Below, in pieces: positions 38,183 to 47,500 of a stretch of 64,000 nucleotides of DNA. A model generated the notes under the pieces. The model had not been told where the DNA came from. It saw only the letters and a list, made by a program, of their open reading frames with translations, and did no database searches. Source of the DNA: Pectobacterium aroidearum. Its GTDB lineage: Bacteria > Pseudomonadota > Gammaproteobacteria > Enterobacterales > Enterobacteriaceae. The position numbers were made by a program, and so were the translations under genes. Positions within the stretch are counted from its first letter, which is position 1. Each line of letters opens with the position of its first letter. The stretch lies in assembly GCF_041228105.1 (NCBI RefSeq), contig NZ_CP166097.1, forward strand, positions 4,278,001 through 4,342,000. The letters are read 5' to 3'.

Positions 38183-39919
38183 ATGCAAACGCTTAAACGC
38201 TTTTATTCTCTGGTCGCACCTTTCTGGCTGACTACACGCGCCACGCTGTTGTGGTTATTGCTGTTGCTGATTATGAGCCTGACGCTCTCCGTCGTGTGGA
38301 TCAGCGTGCAGTACAATAACTGGAGCAGGGATTTTTACGACGCGCTGGCCGACTACTTTCAGCACGCCTCCATCTACGATATGGCGGTGCGCTATCTGGC
38401 CTATACGCTGCTGTTCGTGTTGGTGATCATCTGCGGCAACTGGCTCAAGAAACAGCTGATTATCCGCTGGCGCGATACCATGACGCATCAGTATGAGCAG
38501 GATTGGCTGCGCAATCACGCCCACTATCAGCTCAGTGCCGGGCTGGATAACCCCGATCAGCGTATCGCGGAAGATATTCGCCTGCTGATCGAACAAAGCC
38601 TCGAACTCCTGCTCTCGTTGCTGAAAAATACCGCCCGCTTTTTCTCTTTTATCGCCATTCTATGGCAGCTTTCTGGCGTTCATACTTTCACATTAAGCGG
38701 CTATACCATCACGATACACGGCTATCTGGTGTGGATTGCCCTCGCCTACGCCGCCCTCGCCAGCGTGGTCACACATCGGCTGGGTCACCGCCTGCACAAG
38801 TTGAACATTGAACGTCAGCGGGCGGAGGCCGACTACCGCGCCACGCTGCTGCGGGTTCGGGATAACAGCGAACAAATTGCGTTTTATCAGGGGAGTGACG
38901 CCGAGCAGCAGCGGATGCGGCAACATTTCCTGCCCATCGTGCAAAACTGGCAGCGCCTAATGGCGCGGGAATTTCGGCTGGAAAGCTTTACCACCAGCTA
39001 TTTCCGTTTCAGCCTGATTATTCCGGTGTTCGCTACTCTGCCGCTGTTTCTTGCTCGTCAGGTAAGCCTCGGGGCGATTATGCAGGCGCGATCCGCCTTC
39101 GGCTATGTGCTGGATGCCTTTGGCTGGTTTATCGATGCCTATCGTCAGCTAGTTCAATGGTCTTCCACGATTGAGCGGCTGTGGGAATTCCAGCAGCGCT
39201 TACAGCAGCTGCCTGCGCCAGAGACACCGCGCCATGAAGGCCATACTCTGCATATCAACGCGCTATCCGTACCGCGCCCTGATGGTTCGCCGCATTTCGC
39301 CCCGCTGACGCTCACGCTTCAGGCTGGCGAATGGGCGGCGTTCAGTGCAGCCAGCGGCACGGGAAAAACCACGCTGCTGCGTGCGCTGGCAGGATTGTGG
39401 CCTGTTTCACAAGGAGACTGGCATTTCCCCGCTGGCCACACGCTGTTTTTGCCACAAAAGGCCTATTTACCGCAGGACACGCTGCGTCAGGTACTGTGTT
39501 ATCCGCAGGTGCAGTTAGCGGATACCGCACAGCTGATCGCGGTGCTGGAACAAACCGGGCTGGCCTCGCTGATTCCTCGTCTGGACGACACTGAAAATTG
39601 GAGCCGGGTGCTATCAGGCGGCGAACAACAGCGCCTGTCACTCGCCCGCGCGCTGCTGCTGCGCCCGACGCTGCTTTGTCTGGATGAAGCCACCAGCCAG
39701 CTCGATGACGCGGCGGCGCTTCAGCTGTTAGATCACATCAGGACTGTGTTGCCACGCACTATCGTGTTAGCCGTCAGCCATCAGCCTGCCGTGCTGGCTT
39801 GTTTCACGCATCAGATACGGTTAACACCACTCGCGCCAGAGAAGAAAGCGCACACAGACGAGCCTTATGTTGCGCCGCCAGCAGCGGACAATCAGCAGGT
39901 TGCTTACGGCAGGATATGA
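38183..39919 (+). CDS. YddA/SbmA-like ABC protein (fused membrane and ATPase domains)
   Basis: A 578-residue protein with an N-terminal SbmA/BacA-like membrane domain (about 1-330; ISVQYNNWSRDFYDALADYF, NPDQRIAEDI) and a C-terminal ATPase (about 350-560; signature LSGGEQQRLSLARALL, Walker B LLCLDEATS, His in AVSHQP). The Walker A motif reads AASGTGKTT, with Ala for the usual first Gly; the catalytic GKT remains. It lies 48 bp after the receptor stop in the same direction, so it is probably co-transcribed with the receptor. E. coli YddA is the closest relative I know; its role is undefined, and YddA/SbmA-like proteins move peptides or vitamins. Confidence 0.85.
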   Translation: MQTLKRFYSLVAPFWLTTRATLLWLLLLLIMSLTLSVVWISVQYNNWSRDFYDALADYFQHASIYDMAVRYLAYTLLFVLVIICGNWLKKQLIIRWRDTMTHQYEQDWLRNHAHYQLSAGLDNPDQRIAEDIRLLIEQSLELLLSLLKNTARFFSFIAILWQLSGVHTFTLSGYTITIHGYLVWIALAYAALASVVTHRLGHRLHKLNIERQRAEADYRATLLRVRDNSEQIAFYQGSDAEQQRMRQHFLPIVQNWQRLMAREFRLESFTTSYFRFSLIIPVFATLPLFLARQVSLGAIMQARSAFGYVLDAFGWFIDAYRQLVQWSSTIERLWEFQQRLQQLPAPETPRHEGHTLHINALSVPRPDGSPHFAPLTLTLQAGEWAAFSAASGTGKTTLLRALAGLWPVSQGDWHFPAGHTLFLPQKAYLPQDTLRQVLCYPQVQLADTAQLIAVLEQTGLASLIPRLDDTENWSRVLSGGEQQRLSLARALLLRPTLLCLDEATSQLDDAAALQLLDHIRTVLPRTIVLAVSHQPAVLACFTHQIRLTPLAPEKKAHTDEPYVAPPAADNQQVAYGRI

Positions 39920-39937
39920 AGGGAAATACAGAAAAAC

Positions 39938-39960
39938 AGCCCGGAACGGATGTCCGGGCT
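39938..39960 (-). terminator. Terminator of the deoCABD operon (deoD 3' end)
   Basis: Inverted repeat AGCCCGGA / TCCGGGCT with a 7-nt loop, followed on the minus strand by GTTTTTCTGTATTT. It lies 10 bp after the deoD stop and could also help to end the convergent ABC transcript. Confidence 0.8.
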
Positions 39961-39969
39961 AGTATGATA

Positions 39970-40689
39970 TTACTCGTTATCGCCCAGCAGAACGGATTCC
40001 AGCGCGATCTCGATCATCTCGTTAAAGGTGTTTTGACGCTCTTCTGACGTGGTCTGCGCACCCGTACGAATGTGGTCAGAAACGGTACAGATGGCCAGCG
40101 CTTTCGCACCGAACTCTGCCGCGACGCCGTAGATACCGGCCGCTTCCATTTCCACACCCAGGATGCCGTATTTTTCCATCACGTCGAACATCTGCGGGTC
40201 TGGCGTATAGAACAGATCGGCGGAGAAGATGTTACCGACGCGGACAGAAACATCGCGAGCTTTGGCAGCATCAACGGCATTACGCACCATGTCGAAATCG
40301 GCAATCGCCGCGTAGTCGTGATCTTTGAAACGCATACGGTTTACTTTGGAATCCGTACAGGCCCCCATGCCGATCACCACGTCACGCAGTTGCACATCTT
40401 CACGTACCGCACCGCAGGAACCCACGCGAATGATCTTCTTCACACCGAATTCGGTAATCAGCTCTTTCGCATAGATTGAGCAGGAGGGGATCCCCATACC
40501 GTGGCCCATCACCGAAATTTTACGGCCTTTATACGTGCCAGTGAAACCCAGCATACCACGCACGTTGTTCACTTCGCGGGCATTTTCCAGAAAGGTTTCT
40601 GCGATGTACTTAGCGCGCAGCGGATCGCCCGGCATCAGAACAACGTCCGCGAAATCACCCATTTCTGCATTAATATGTGGCGTAGCCAT
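39970..40689 (-). CDS. deoD: DeoD, purine nucleoside phosphorylase
   Basis: A 239-residue protein nearly matching E. coli DeoD ([27 protein letters not shown]; catalytic Asp in [10 protein letters not shown], about residue 204; His4 present). It phosphorolyses 6-oxopurine and 6-aminopurine (deoxy)nucleosides to base and (deoxy)ribose-1-phosphate. It is the last gene of deoCABD. Confidence 0.97.
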   Translation of the reverse strand: MATPHINAEMGDFADVVLMPGDPLRAKYIAETFLENAREVNNVRGMLGFTGTYKGRKISVMGHGMGIPSCSIYAKELITEFGVKKIIRVGSCGAVREDVQLRDVVIGMGACTDSKVNRMRFKDHDYAAIADFDMVRNAVDAAKARDVSVRVGNIFSADLFYTPDPQMFDVMEKYGILGVEMEAAGIYGVAAEFGAKALAICTVSDHIRTGAQTTSEERQNTFNEMIEIALESVLLGDNE

Positions 40690-40734
40690 GCGTTTATTCC
40701 TTAATTAATCAAGTTCACGTAAAAACGGTGTGTT

Positions 40735-41958
40735 TTACAGTATCGATTTACCGTAGTCCATAGGCGACAGGCCAAAGTAGGCCGCAACCGTCTGCCCGAT
40801 ATCGGCGAAGGTTTCACGGTGGCCGTATGAGCCCGGCTTCACGTTCGGGCCATAGATCAACACGGGGACGTTCTCACGGGTGTGATCGGTGCCGTGCCAG
40901 CTCGGGTCACAGCCGTGATCGGCCGTCAGAATCAGGATGTCGTCGCCTTTTACGCGGGACAGCATTTCCGGCAAGCGACGGTCAAACAGTTCCAACGCGG
41001 CAGCATAACCCGGAATATCGCGGCGGTGGCCGTAGGCAGAATCGAAATCAACAAAGTTGGTAAATACGATGGTGTTGTCACCCGCGCTATCCATCTCTTT
41101 CAGCGTGGCGTCAAACAGCGCATCAATACCGGTCGCCTTCACTTTCTTCGTGATACCAACCTGCGCATAGATATCGGCAATCTTCCCAACGGAAACCACT
41201 TCACCGCCTTTTTCATCCACCATCTTTTTCAGAATGGTCGGCGCTGGCGGTTCAACGGCCAGATCGTGACGGTTGCCGGTACGTTCGAAGTGGCCGGGTT
41301 TGTCGCCGATAAACGGACGGGCGATCACGCGTCCGATGTTGTAGCCCCCTTCGGTCAGCTCTTCGCGGGCAATCTCGCACAGCTCATACAGCTTATCCAG
41401 GCCGAACGTCTCTTCATGGCAGGCAATCTGGAACACGGAATCAGCAGAGGTGTAGAAGATCGGCTTGCCGGTTTTCATGTGTTCTTCTGCCAGTTGATCC
41501 AGAATCACCGTACCGGAAGAGTGGCAGTTGCCCAGATAGCCCGGCAGATTGGCACGTTTCACCAGTTTATCCAGCAGCGCCTGCGGAAAACTGTTTTCTT
41601 CATCTTTAAAATAGCCCCAGTCGAACAGGACAGGCACACCGGCAATTTCCCAGTGGCCAGACGGCGTATCTTTACCCGAAGAGATTTCACTGGCGTGTGC
41701 GTAAGCACCGATGATGTCTGCATTTTCATCCAGTCCTGCCGGGAACGTTCCCGTTGAGGCCTCAGCGGCTTTACCCAGCCCCAGACGGCTCAGGTTCGGC
41801 AAATGCAGCTTGCCGCTGCGCCCTTTATCCGCCGTTCCCGCTGCACACGCCTGAGCGATATGACCCAGCGTATCCGAACCCGCATCACCAAAACGTTCTG
41901 CATCCGCACTGCTGCCGATGCCAAACGAGTCAAGAACCATAATATATGCACGTTTCAT
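40735..41958 (-). CDS. deoB: DeoB, phosphopentomutase
   Basis: A 407-residue alkaline-phosphatase-superfamily enzyme with metal-site segments [15 protein letters not shown] ([12 protein letters not shown]), [14 protein letters not shown] (the phosphoacceptor Thr lies in this KDTPSGH segment), and [20 protein letters not shown]. It interconverts (deoxy)ribose-1-phosphate and -5-phosphate, connecting DeoA/DeoD products with DeoC. Confidence 0.97.
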   Translation of the reverse strand: MKRAYIMVLDSFGIGSSADAERFGDAGSDTLGHIAQACAAGTADKGRSGKLHLPNLSRLGLGKAAEASTGTFPAGLDENADIIGAYAHASEISSGKDTPSGHWEIAGVPVLFDWGYFKDEENSFPQALLDKLVKRANLPGYLGNCHSSGTVILDQLAEEHMKTGKPIFYTSADSVFQIACHEETFGLDKLYELCEIAREELTEGGYNIGRVIARPFIGDKPGHFERTGNRHDLAVEPPAPTILKKMVDEKGGEVVSVGKIADIYAQVGITKKVKATGIDALFDATLKEMDSAGDNTIVFTNFVDFDSAYGHRRDIPGYAAALELFDRRLPEMLSRVKGDDILILTADHGCDPSWHGTDHTRENVPVLIYGPNVKPGSYGHRETFADIGQTVAAYFGLSPMDYGKSIL

Positions 41959-42045
41959 TCTTTTTCTCCTGCGCAGCTCTGCGCTAACGCCCTGCCTAAG
42001 CAGGGGAATATCAATTTCAAGACGACCAATAACCCACTCTGGCGA

Positions 42046-43374
42046 TCACGCTTCTGCGCTCACCCGGCGATAGACCATCGGGGTCTTTTCTGGCGCCGTG
42101 TCGCCCAGTTGGATCGCAGCGCGAACCTCATTTGCCGCCTGTTGCCATTGCGCTTCCGTATTGGCATGGATCACCGCCAGCGGGCGCTGCGCGTCAACGC
42201 GCTCACCCAGGCTAATCATGCTATCCAGACCGACGCTGTAATCGATCGTATCGGTAGCCTGACGGCGCCCGCCGCCCAGCGATACGACTGCCATGCCCAG
42301 CGCGCGGGTGTCCATCGCCGTCACGATACCTTCCCGCGCCGCGAACACTGGCTTACTCAATGTCGCCACCGGCAGGTAGCGATCGTAGTGTTCGACAAAA
42401 TCACCTGGGCCGCGCTGTGCGGCCACCATGCGGCCAAAGACTTCAGCGGCTTTGCCGTTATCCAACACTGCCTGCAGGCGTGAACGCGCGTCGTCTGCCG
42501 AGCTTGCCAGCCCACCCGCCAGTAGCATCTCGCCACAGAGCGCCATAGTAACATCATACAGACGCGGATTGCGGCTCTCCCCCGTCAGGAAACGTACGGC
42601 TTCCCGCACTTCCAGCGCATTACCCGCACTAGAAGCCAGCACCTGATTCATGTCCGTCAGCAGCGCACTGGTGCGACATCCCGCGTTATTCGCTACGCCG
42701 ACAATCGCCTGCGCCAGCTGTTCGGACAGCGCGTAGGTCGGCATAAACGCCCCAGAACCCACTTTGACGTCCATCACCAACGCATCCAGCCCTTCAGCCA
42801 GCTTCTTCGCCAGAATCGACGCGGTAATGAGCGGGATGGAGTCGACCGTGGCGGTAATGTCACGCGTGGCGTAAAAGCGCTTATCCGCCGGAGCCAGCGA
42901 GGAGGTCTGCCCAATAATCGCGACGCCGACCTGCTGGATGATGCGACGAAAATCGTCATCGTTCGGGAAGATATCCAATCCCGGAATCGCTTCGAGCTTA
43001 TCTAGCGTGCCGCCGGTATGTCCCAAGCCACGCCCGGAAATCATCGGAACGTATCCCCCGCAGGCAGCGACCATCGGCCCCAGCATCAGCGAAGTGACAT
43101 CACCCACGCCGCCGGTAGAGTGTTTGTCCACCAGCGGGCCGTTCAGGTTCAAACTCTTCCAGTCCAGTACCGTGCCGGAATCACGCATCGCCAGCGTCAG
43201 CGCCACACGTTCATCCATCGACATGTCATGAAAATAAATGGTCATCGCCAGAGCCGCGATCTGGCCTTCAGAGACGGTATTGTCACGAATACCGTTGATA
43301 AAGAAGCGGATCTCTTCTTCGCTTAGCGCTTTTCCGTCACGCTTCTTACGAATAATTTCCTGAATCAGAAACAA
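42046..43374 (-). CDS. deoA: DeoA, thymidine phosphorylase (TTG start)
   Basis: A 442-residue enzyme with the thymidine/pyrimidine phosphorylase signature [16 protein letters not shown] and the phosphate-site KHSTGGVGD. The conserved N-terminus [13 protein letters not shown] is preceded by a TTG at 43374 with AGGAG upstream; E. coli deoA also begins with TTG, so I use it here. A longer frame to 43431 is open but not conserved. It converts thymidine and deoxyuridine to base and deoxyribose-1-phosphate. Confidence 0.95.
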   Translation of the reverse strand: MFLIQEIIRKKRDGKALSEEEIRFFINGIRDNTVSEGQIAALAMTIYFHDMSMDERVALTLAMRDSGTVLDWKSLNLNGPLVDKHSTGGVGDVTSLMLGPMVAACGGYVPMISGRGLGHTGGTLDKLEAIPGLDIFPNDDDFRRIIQQVGVAIIGQTSSLAPADKRFYATRDITATVDSIPLITASILAKKLAEGLDALVMDVKVGSGAFMPTYALSEQLAQAIVGVANNAGCRTSALLTDMNQVLASSAGNALEVREAVRFLTGESRNPRLYDVTMALCGEMLLAGGLASSADDARSRLQAVLDNGKAAEVFGRMVAAQRGPGDFVEHYDRYLPVATLSKPVFAAREGIVTAMDTRALGMAVVSLGGGRRQATDTIDYSVGLDSMISLGERVDAQRPLAVIHANTEAQWQQAANEVRAAIQLGDTAPEKTPMVYRRVSAEA

Positions 43375-43520
43375 GGTCTGTACTCCTGATGAATTCTGAT
43401 ATGGCCCCGCAGCCTGTCGCTGCGAGCGCATGTACTGTTGTGAGCCAATGCCGTCATAAACAGAATGCTGTCATGAAAAAAATGTGGTCACGAATAACAT
43501 CGTGCGTCGTATGCGTGCGA

Positions 43521-44300
43521 TCAGTAGCTGCCCTGTGGAGCGACGGCGGCATGGCCGAGCGTCGTCAACAGGCTTGCCAGCAGGCTGGAGGCGCCAAAGC
43601 GAAAGTGCAGCGCCGTCGCCCATTCGGCGCCCATGATATCGTCTGCCAGTTGCAGATAGATGGCGGCATCTTCCGCGTTGCGTACGCCACCCGCGGCTTT
43701 AAAACCAACGCGTTCGCCTACGCCTTTATCACGGATCGTCTTCAGCATGATCGCCGCACTCTCTGGTGTCGCGTTTACGGGTACTTTGCCAGTTGAGGTT
43801 TTAATGAAATCCGCACCCGCATCAATCGCAATCTCACTGGCCTGACGAATCAGCGCGTCTTGTTTTAGTTCACCCGTCTCGATGATCACCTTCAACAGCA
43901 CGTGGGCATCCTGACACACGGCTTTACATGCCTGCACCAGCTCAAAACCGATCTGCGCGTTGCCTGCTATCAGGGCGCGATAGGGGAAGACGACATCAAC
44001 TTCATCAGCGCCGTAGGCGATCGCCGCTTTGGTTTCTGCAACCGCGATGTCAACATCATCATTGCCGTGCGGGAAGTTGGTTACCGTCGCAATACGGATA
44101 TCCGGCGTACCCTGCTCACGCAGGACCTTTTTCGCCAGGGGGATAAAACGGGGATAGATACAGATAGCAGCAGTTTTCCCTGCCGGGCTATTCGCCTGAC
44201 GGCAGAGCGCCGCCACTTTTTCATCCGTATCATCCTCATTCAGCGTAGTTAAATCCATCAGCTCCAGCGCACGTTGCGCGGCCGTGGTCAGCTTGTTCAT
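43521..44300 (-). CDS. deoC: DeoC, deoxyribose-phosphate aldolase
   Basis: A 259-residue class I aldolase. The Schiff-base Lys167 (DFIKTSTGK) and the proton-relay Lys201 (VGFKAAGG) are at the same positions as in E. coli. It splits deoxyribose-5-phosphate to acetaldehyde and glyceraldehyde-3-phosphate. First gene of deoCABD; the ATG at 44300 follows GGAG. Confidence 0.97.
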   Translation of the reverse strand: MNKLTTAAQRALELMDLTTLNEDDTDEKVAALCRQANSPAGKTAAICIYPRFIPLAKKVLREQGTPDIRIATVTNFPHGNDDVDIAVAETKAAIAYGADEVDVVFPYRALIAGNAQIGFELVQACKAVCQDAHVLLKVIIETGELKQDALIRQASEIAIDAGADFIKTSTGKVPVNATPESAAIMLKTIRDKGVGERVGFKAAGGVRNAEDAAIYLQLADDIMGAEWATALHFRFGASSLLASLLTTLGHAAVAPQGSY

Positions 44301-44766
44301 ACAACTCTCCAACTCGTCAGCCGGTCTAACCGGCCTGAACATAAACTGGTGTAAAACCAGCACGTTTGGCGAGCGGACTTGGTTCCTTGAAGATAGCGCT
44401 CAGGAGAAACAACCTGTAGCGGCACCGAGATCCTTCTCACCGCAATCAGCCTTCCTCTACAATTCATCCTGTGATGATTTCAACACCGAAAGAACGATAC
44501 CGAAAGAAACTCTTTATACACGTGGGCATATCAAACATTTGAACACGCCATGCCGGACTATTTTGTGCATTCATTCACACTTGATGTAAGAGAAATGCAA
44601 TAGATAGTGATTATATGTGATTTCAATCACACATACTTCCCTGAATAAGGCCAAGCCGGGGGAAGAGAGCTGACAGCCTTGTCGGCCAGCTCCGCCCTTC
44701 ATAAAGGAATAAAGAGGCGGCAGCACGCGGTCACAGATCGCCCGATGCTTCTGGTTGAAGTCATAT
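44301..44766 (-). promoter_or_regulatory. deo operon control region with a perfect CRP site
   Basis: No gene is supported in this gap. At 44616-44631 a perfect CRP palindrome TGTGA-TTTCAA-TCACA lies 316 bp upstream of deoC. A weaker TGTGA-TGATTT-CAACA follows at 44470-44485. In E. coli deo is controlled by CRP, CytR and DeoR from distal promoters, so this spacing is plausible. I did not find a convincing DeoR palindrome. Confidence 0.65.
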
Positions 44767-44891
44767 ATACCCTAAATAATTCAAGTTTCAGGAAGGCGGC
44801 AAGCGAAGGAGTCCCGATGAGCTTACTTGAGTAAGTGATTCGGGTGACTGAACGCAGCCAACGCACATGCAACTTGAAGTATGACGGGTAT
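44767..44891 (+). repeat. ERIC element downstream of the M20 amidohydrolase gene
   Basis: A 125-bp element from ATACCCTAAATAATTCAAG to CTTGAAGTATGACGGGTAT, containing AGTAAGTGATTCGGGTGA in place of the canonical AAGTAAGTGACTGGGGTGAG. It is the same family as 18075-18198 in inverted orientation, with more central divergence. It lies between the deo control region and the M20 gene stop. The 44892-44951 remainder has a CGCTTTCTC/GAGAAAGCG hairpin. Confidence 0.9.
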
Positions 44892-44951
44892 GTAGTAAGC
44901 ATAGCGCTTTCTCCCTAAACACAGAGAGAAAGCGTAGGCAGAGCAGGAAAA

Positions 44952-46430
44952 TTATTTCCCTGCGGAAGGTTTACGGTAATCCAGTGCGGGTTCCCGGTCG
45001 CCTAATAGCGGCTTATAGTGGAAGTTCTCGCCACGGTTCTTATCAAACTCAGCTTTCGCCTGTTGAATCAATGCAGGATCGCTCAATAGCTTGGCTCCTG
45101 TAACGGCCAGCGTTTTAGCCGCTACGTCCATGCCTTTATAGCCAATCGCCATGCCGCCGGATGCCACCGCCTGCCAGCTGTGTGCCGGCACACCAGGCAC
45201 CCAGGTCGCCGTTCCCAGCCCGACCGTCGGTACTACCCAACTGACATCACCCACATCGGTCGATGCATATCCCGTTTGACCAAAATGATACGGCGCAATA
45301 TTCGCGGCACTGGAAAGCGGCGGCAATTTGGCTTGATCCAACGTTTTTTGTAACGCAGTGGCGAAATCCGTATCCGCCTTATCCCACTGTGGTGCCCCAA
45401 CACTTCTGAGGCTGTCATCCATCACTTTTCCCAACACATTGTTCGGCAACAGGCTGTACACGCCGCCGAGAATTTCAAACTCATAGCGCGTTTCGGTTCC
45501 CAGCGCAGCACCCTCCGCCGCTTTACGGATACGATCGGTCACGCTGGCGACCACGGCCGGATCGGGATGACGCACGTAGTAATACACTTCGGCGAAATCC
45601 GGCACCACGTTCGGCGCTTTGCCACCATCGGTAATCACATAGTGAATACGCGTTTCCTGCGGCACATGTTCCCGCATCGCGTTCACCATAAAATTCAGCG
45701 CCTCCACGCCGTCCAGCGCCGAACGCCCTTTCTCTGGTGCCAACGCGGCATGCGCAGAGCGGCCATAGAAACGGAATTTACCGTTCACATTCGCCAGCGA
45801 ATAATCTTGCGAGGCCGAATTTTCATCGCCCGGATGCCAGTGCAGCATCACATCCACATCCTTAAACAGCCCCGCTCGCGTCATATACACTTTACCGGAA
45901 CCGCCTTCTTCAGCCGGCGTGCCGTAAACCCGGATTTGGCCAGGTTTTCCCGTTGCCTCCAGCCACTGCTTCAGCGCAATCGCGGCGCCTACCGACCCCG
46001 CGCCAAACAGGTGATGCCCGCAGGCATGTCCGGCTTCAATGCCAGCAACCGGCGAACGCTCCGGCGTCGCGGCCTGAGAGAAGCCCGGCAGCGCGTCCAT
46101 CTCGGCCAGAATACCGATAACCGGCCCACCCGCTTTCCCCGCCGTCGCCACAAACGCAGTCGGAATGCCCGCGACACCCGCTTCAACGCTGAACCCGGCC
46201 GCTTTTAGCTCATCCTGTAGCAGCCGGGACGTGTTGGTTTCCAGATAACCCAGCTCGGGCTTCGACCAGATCTGCTGAGCAACGGTTGTCATTTGGGTGG
46301 AGTAGTTCGCAACGGCGTTCACAATCGTTTCCCGATCTTTCTCTGCCAGTTCAGCGGCATAACCCAGTGAGAGGAGACAAGAAGAGAACGCTACGGCCAG
46401 CGCGGGGGGTATATATCGTTTCAGTGTCAT
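44952..46430 (-). CDS. Exported M20-family amidohydrolase (AbgB-like)
   Basis: A 492-residue metallopeptidase-family protein. It begins with a probable signal peptide (MTLKRYIPPALAVAFSSCLLSLGYAA|E), unlike cytoplasmic AbgB. Metal and catalytic segments: EMDALPG, GHACGHHLFG (about residues 135-144), TPAEEGGSGK (about 172-181), LHWHPGDE, and DVGDVSWVVP. The overall sequence resembles p-aminobenzoyl-glutamate hydrolase subunit B (AbgB) and related amidohydrolases. I infer a periplasmic hydrolase of N-acyl or aminobenzoyl amino acids. No AbgA partner or transporter is present. A 16-bp tandem repeat lies upstream. Confidence 0.82.
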   Translation of the reverse strand: MTLKRYIPPALAVAFSSCLLSLGYAAELAEKDRETIVNAVANYSTQMTTVAQQIWSKPELGYLETNTSRLLQDELKAAGFSVEAGVAGIPTAFVATAGKAGGPVIGILAEMDALPGFSQAATPERSPVAGIEAGHACGHHLFGAGSVGAAIALKQWLEATGKPGQIRVYGTPAEEGGSGKVYMTRAGLFKDVDVMLHWHPGDENSASQDYSLANVNGKFRFYGRSAHAALAPEKGRSALDGVEALNFMVNAMREHVPQETRIHYVITDGGKAPNVVPDFAEVYYYVRHPDPAVVASVTDRIRKAAEGAALGTETRYEFEILGGVYSLLPNNVLGKVMDDSLRSVGAPQWDKADTDFATALQKTLDQAKLPPLSSAANIAPYHFGQTGYASTDVGDVSWVVPTVGLGTATWVPGVPAHSWQAVASGGMAIGYKGMDVAAKTLAVTGAKLLSDPALIQQAKAEFDKNRGENFHYKPLLGDREPALDYRKPSAGK

Positions 46431-46502
46431 ACGTTTTTCCCTATCCGTAAAAGAAGTGCATCGTGGTGAATAACGGCTATTAATGCGATGCAGTGCTAGT
46501 TA

Positions 46503-46566
46503 TTTGAAATGCTGACTGTTTGAAGTACTAATGGTTTGAAATACGATTGGTGTGAAATACGATGAG
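46503..46566 (+). repeat. 16-bp tandem repeat, four imperfect copies
   Basis: The units TTTGAAATGCTGACTG, TTTGAAGTACTAATGG, TTTGAAATACGATTGG and TGTGAAATACGATGAG occupy 46503-46566 without gaps. They lie in the 203-bp divergent gap, about 70 bp upstream of both the M20 gene and yhbQ. Unit divergence suggests an old slippage array. Confidence 0.75.
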
Positions 46567-46633
46567 TAGGACATGCTATTTATGTTTAGCTGGGACAAAT
46601 CACTTTTTCAAACAATAATCCATAGACAAGACC

Positions 46634-46933
46634 ATGACTGAACACATCGAACATCCCCAGTGGTATCTGTATATACTGCGCACAATCACCGGAGCGCTGT
46701 ACACGGGTATCACGACGGATGTCAGCCGCCGCCTGAATCAACATCAAACGGGAAAAGGGGCGAAAGCGCTGCGGGGGAAAGGGGAGCTGACGCTGGTGTT
46801 TCACTGTCTGGCGGGCGACCGCTCAAACGCACTCAAACTGGAATATCGTATTAAGCAGTTGAGCAAAAGCCAAAAAGAAAGGCTGGTACAAGACCAGCCT
46901 CAGACACTATGCATTTCAGACACAATGTATTGA
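46634..46933 (+). CDS. yhbQ: YhbQ, GIY-YIG nuclease-domain protein
   Basis: A 99-residue UPF0213/GIY-YIG protein. The motif reads [29 protein letters not shown]; the first element is YIL and the second YTG, with the conserved Arg and, further on, the Glu in [25 protein letters not shown] matches E. coli YhbQ. GIY-YIG proteins cut DNA; a DNA-damage role is only suggested. It is convergent with yhbS, 24 bp away. Confidence 0.9.
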   Translation: MTEHIEHPQWYLYILRTITGALYTGITTDVSRRLNQHQTGKGAKALRGKGELTLVFHCLAGDRSNALKLEYRIKQLSKSQKERLVQDQPQTLCISDTMY

Positions 46934-46957
46934 TGTGTTATCGGTTAACAAATCATG

Positions 46958-47500
46958 TTAGAGAAAGCGGTTAAACGGTTCGGCGTATTCAACCAGACCG
47001 GTCGCCTGTTCAAATCCGTTTTCGCCTTCAGATGAATTTTCACCAGCAACCTGATTATCCGCTAGCGGGTAGACCTGAAACGCCGATTCACTGTCCGGCC
47101 AGCGGCAATGCAACTGGTGCTCTGTAGCCGGAACGAAACCAAAGCGGGAATAGTAAGCAGGCTCACCCAGCACAACGACGGCGGTATAGCTAAATTCATT
47201 CAGCGCATCCAGGCCTTCGTAGACCAGCTTTTCCCCCACGCCCTGCCGGCGCAGACTTTCGTCTACCGCCAACGGCGCAAGCGCCACCCACAGCCGATCC
47301 TCACCTTCGATCAGCACTGGGCTGAATGCCGCGTAGCCCACCACTCCACCTTCATCGTCGGTTGCTACAACGCCAAGCGTCAATAAGCCGTCTTCACGCA
47401 GTTGATGCACCAGATCGGCTTCTGCACCCGTAGGAAAAGCGCGGCGCAATAAGCTGTCGATCCCGGCGGCATCAACGGGAATTTCCACCCGAACTAGCAT
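46958..47500 (-). CDS. yhbS: YhbS, GNAT-family acetyltransferase
   Basis: A 180-residue protein matching E. coli YhbS in MLVRVEIPVDAAGIDSLLRRAF, the acetyl-CoA motif VDESLRRQGVGEKLVYEGLDAL (about residues 79-100), and the C-terminal GLVEYAEPFNRF. A segment at about 152-165 (AGENSSEGENGFEQA) is longer than in E. coli. Its start overlaps the end of ubiT by 7 bp. Confidence 0.9.
   Translation of the reverse strand: MLVRVEIPVDAAGIDSLLRRAFPTGAEADLVHQLREDGLLTLGVVATDDEGGVVGYAAFSPVLIEGEDRLWVALAPLAVDESLRRQGVGEKLVYEGLDALNEFSYTAVVVLGEPAYYSRFGFVPATEHQLHCRWPDSESAFQVYPLADNQVAGENSSEGENGFEQATGLVEYAEPFNRFL

Noticed and set aside
44699..44902. A 67-codon minus-strand open frame across the second ERIC element
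   Set aside because: It is formed by the repeat itself and flanking sequence. ERICs are non-coding palindromes.
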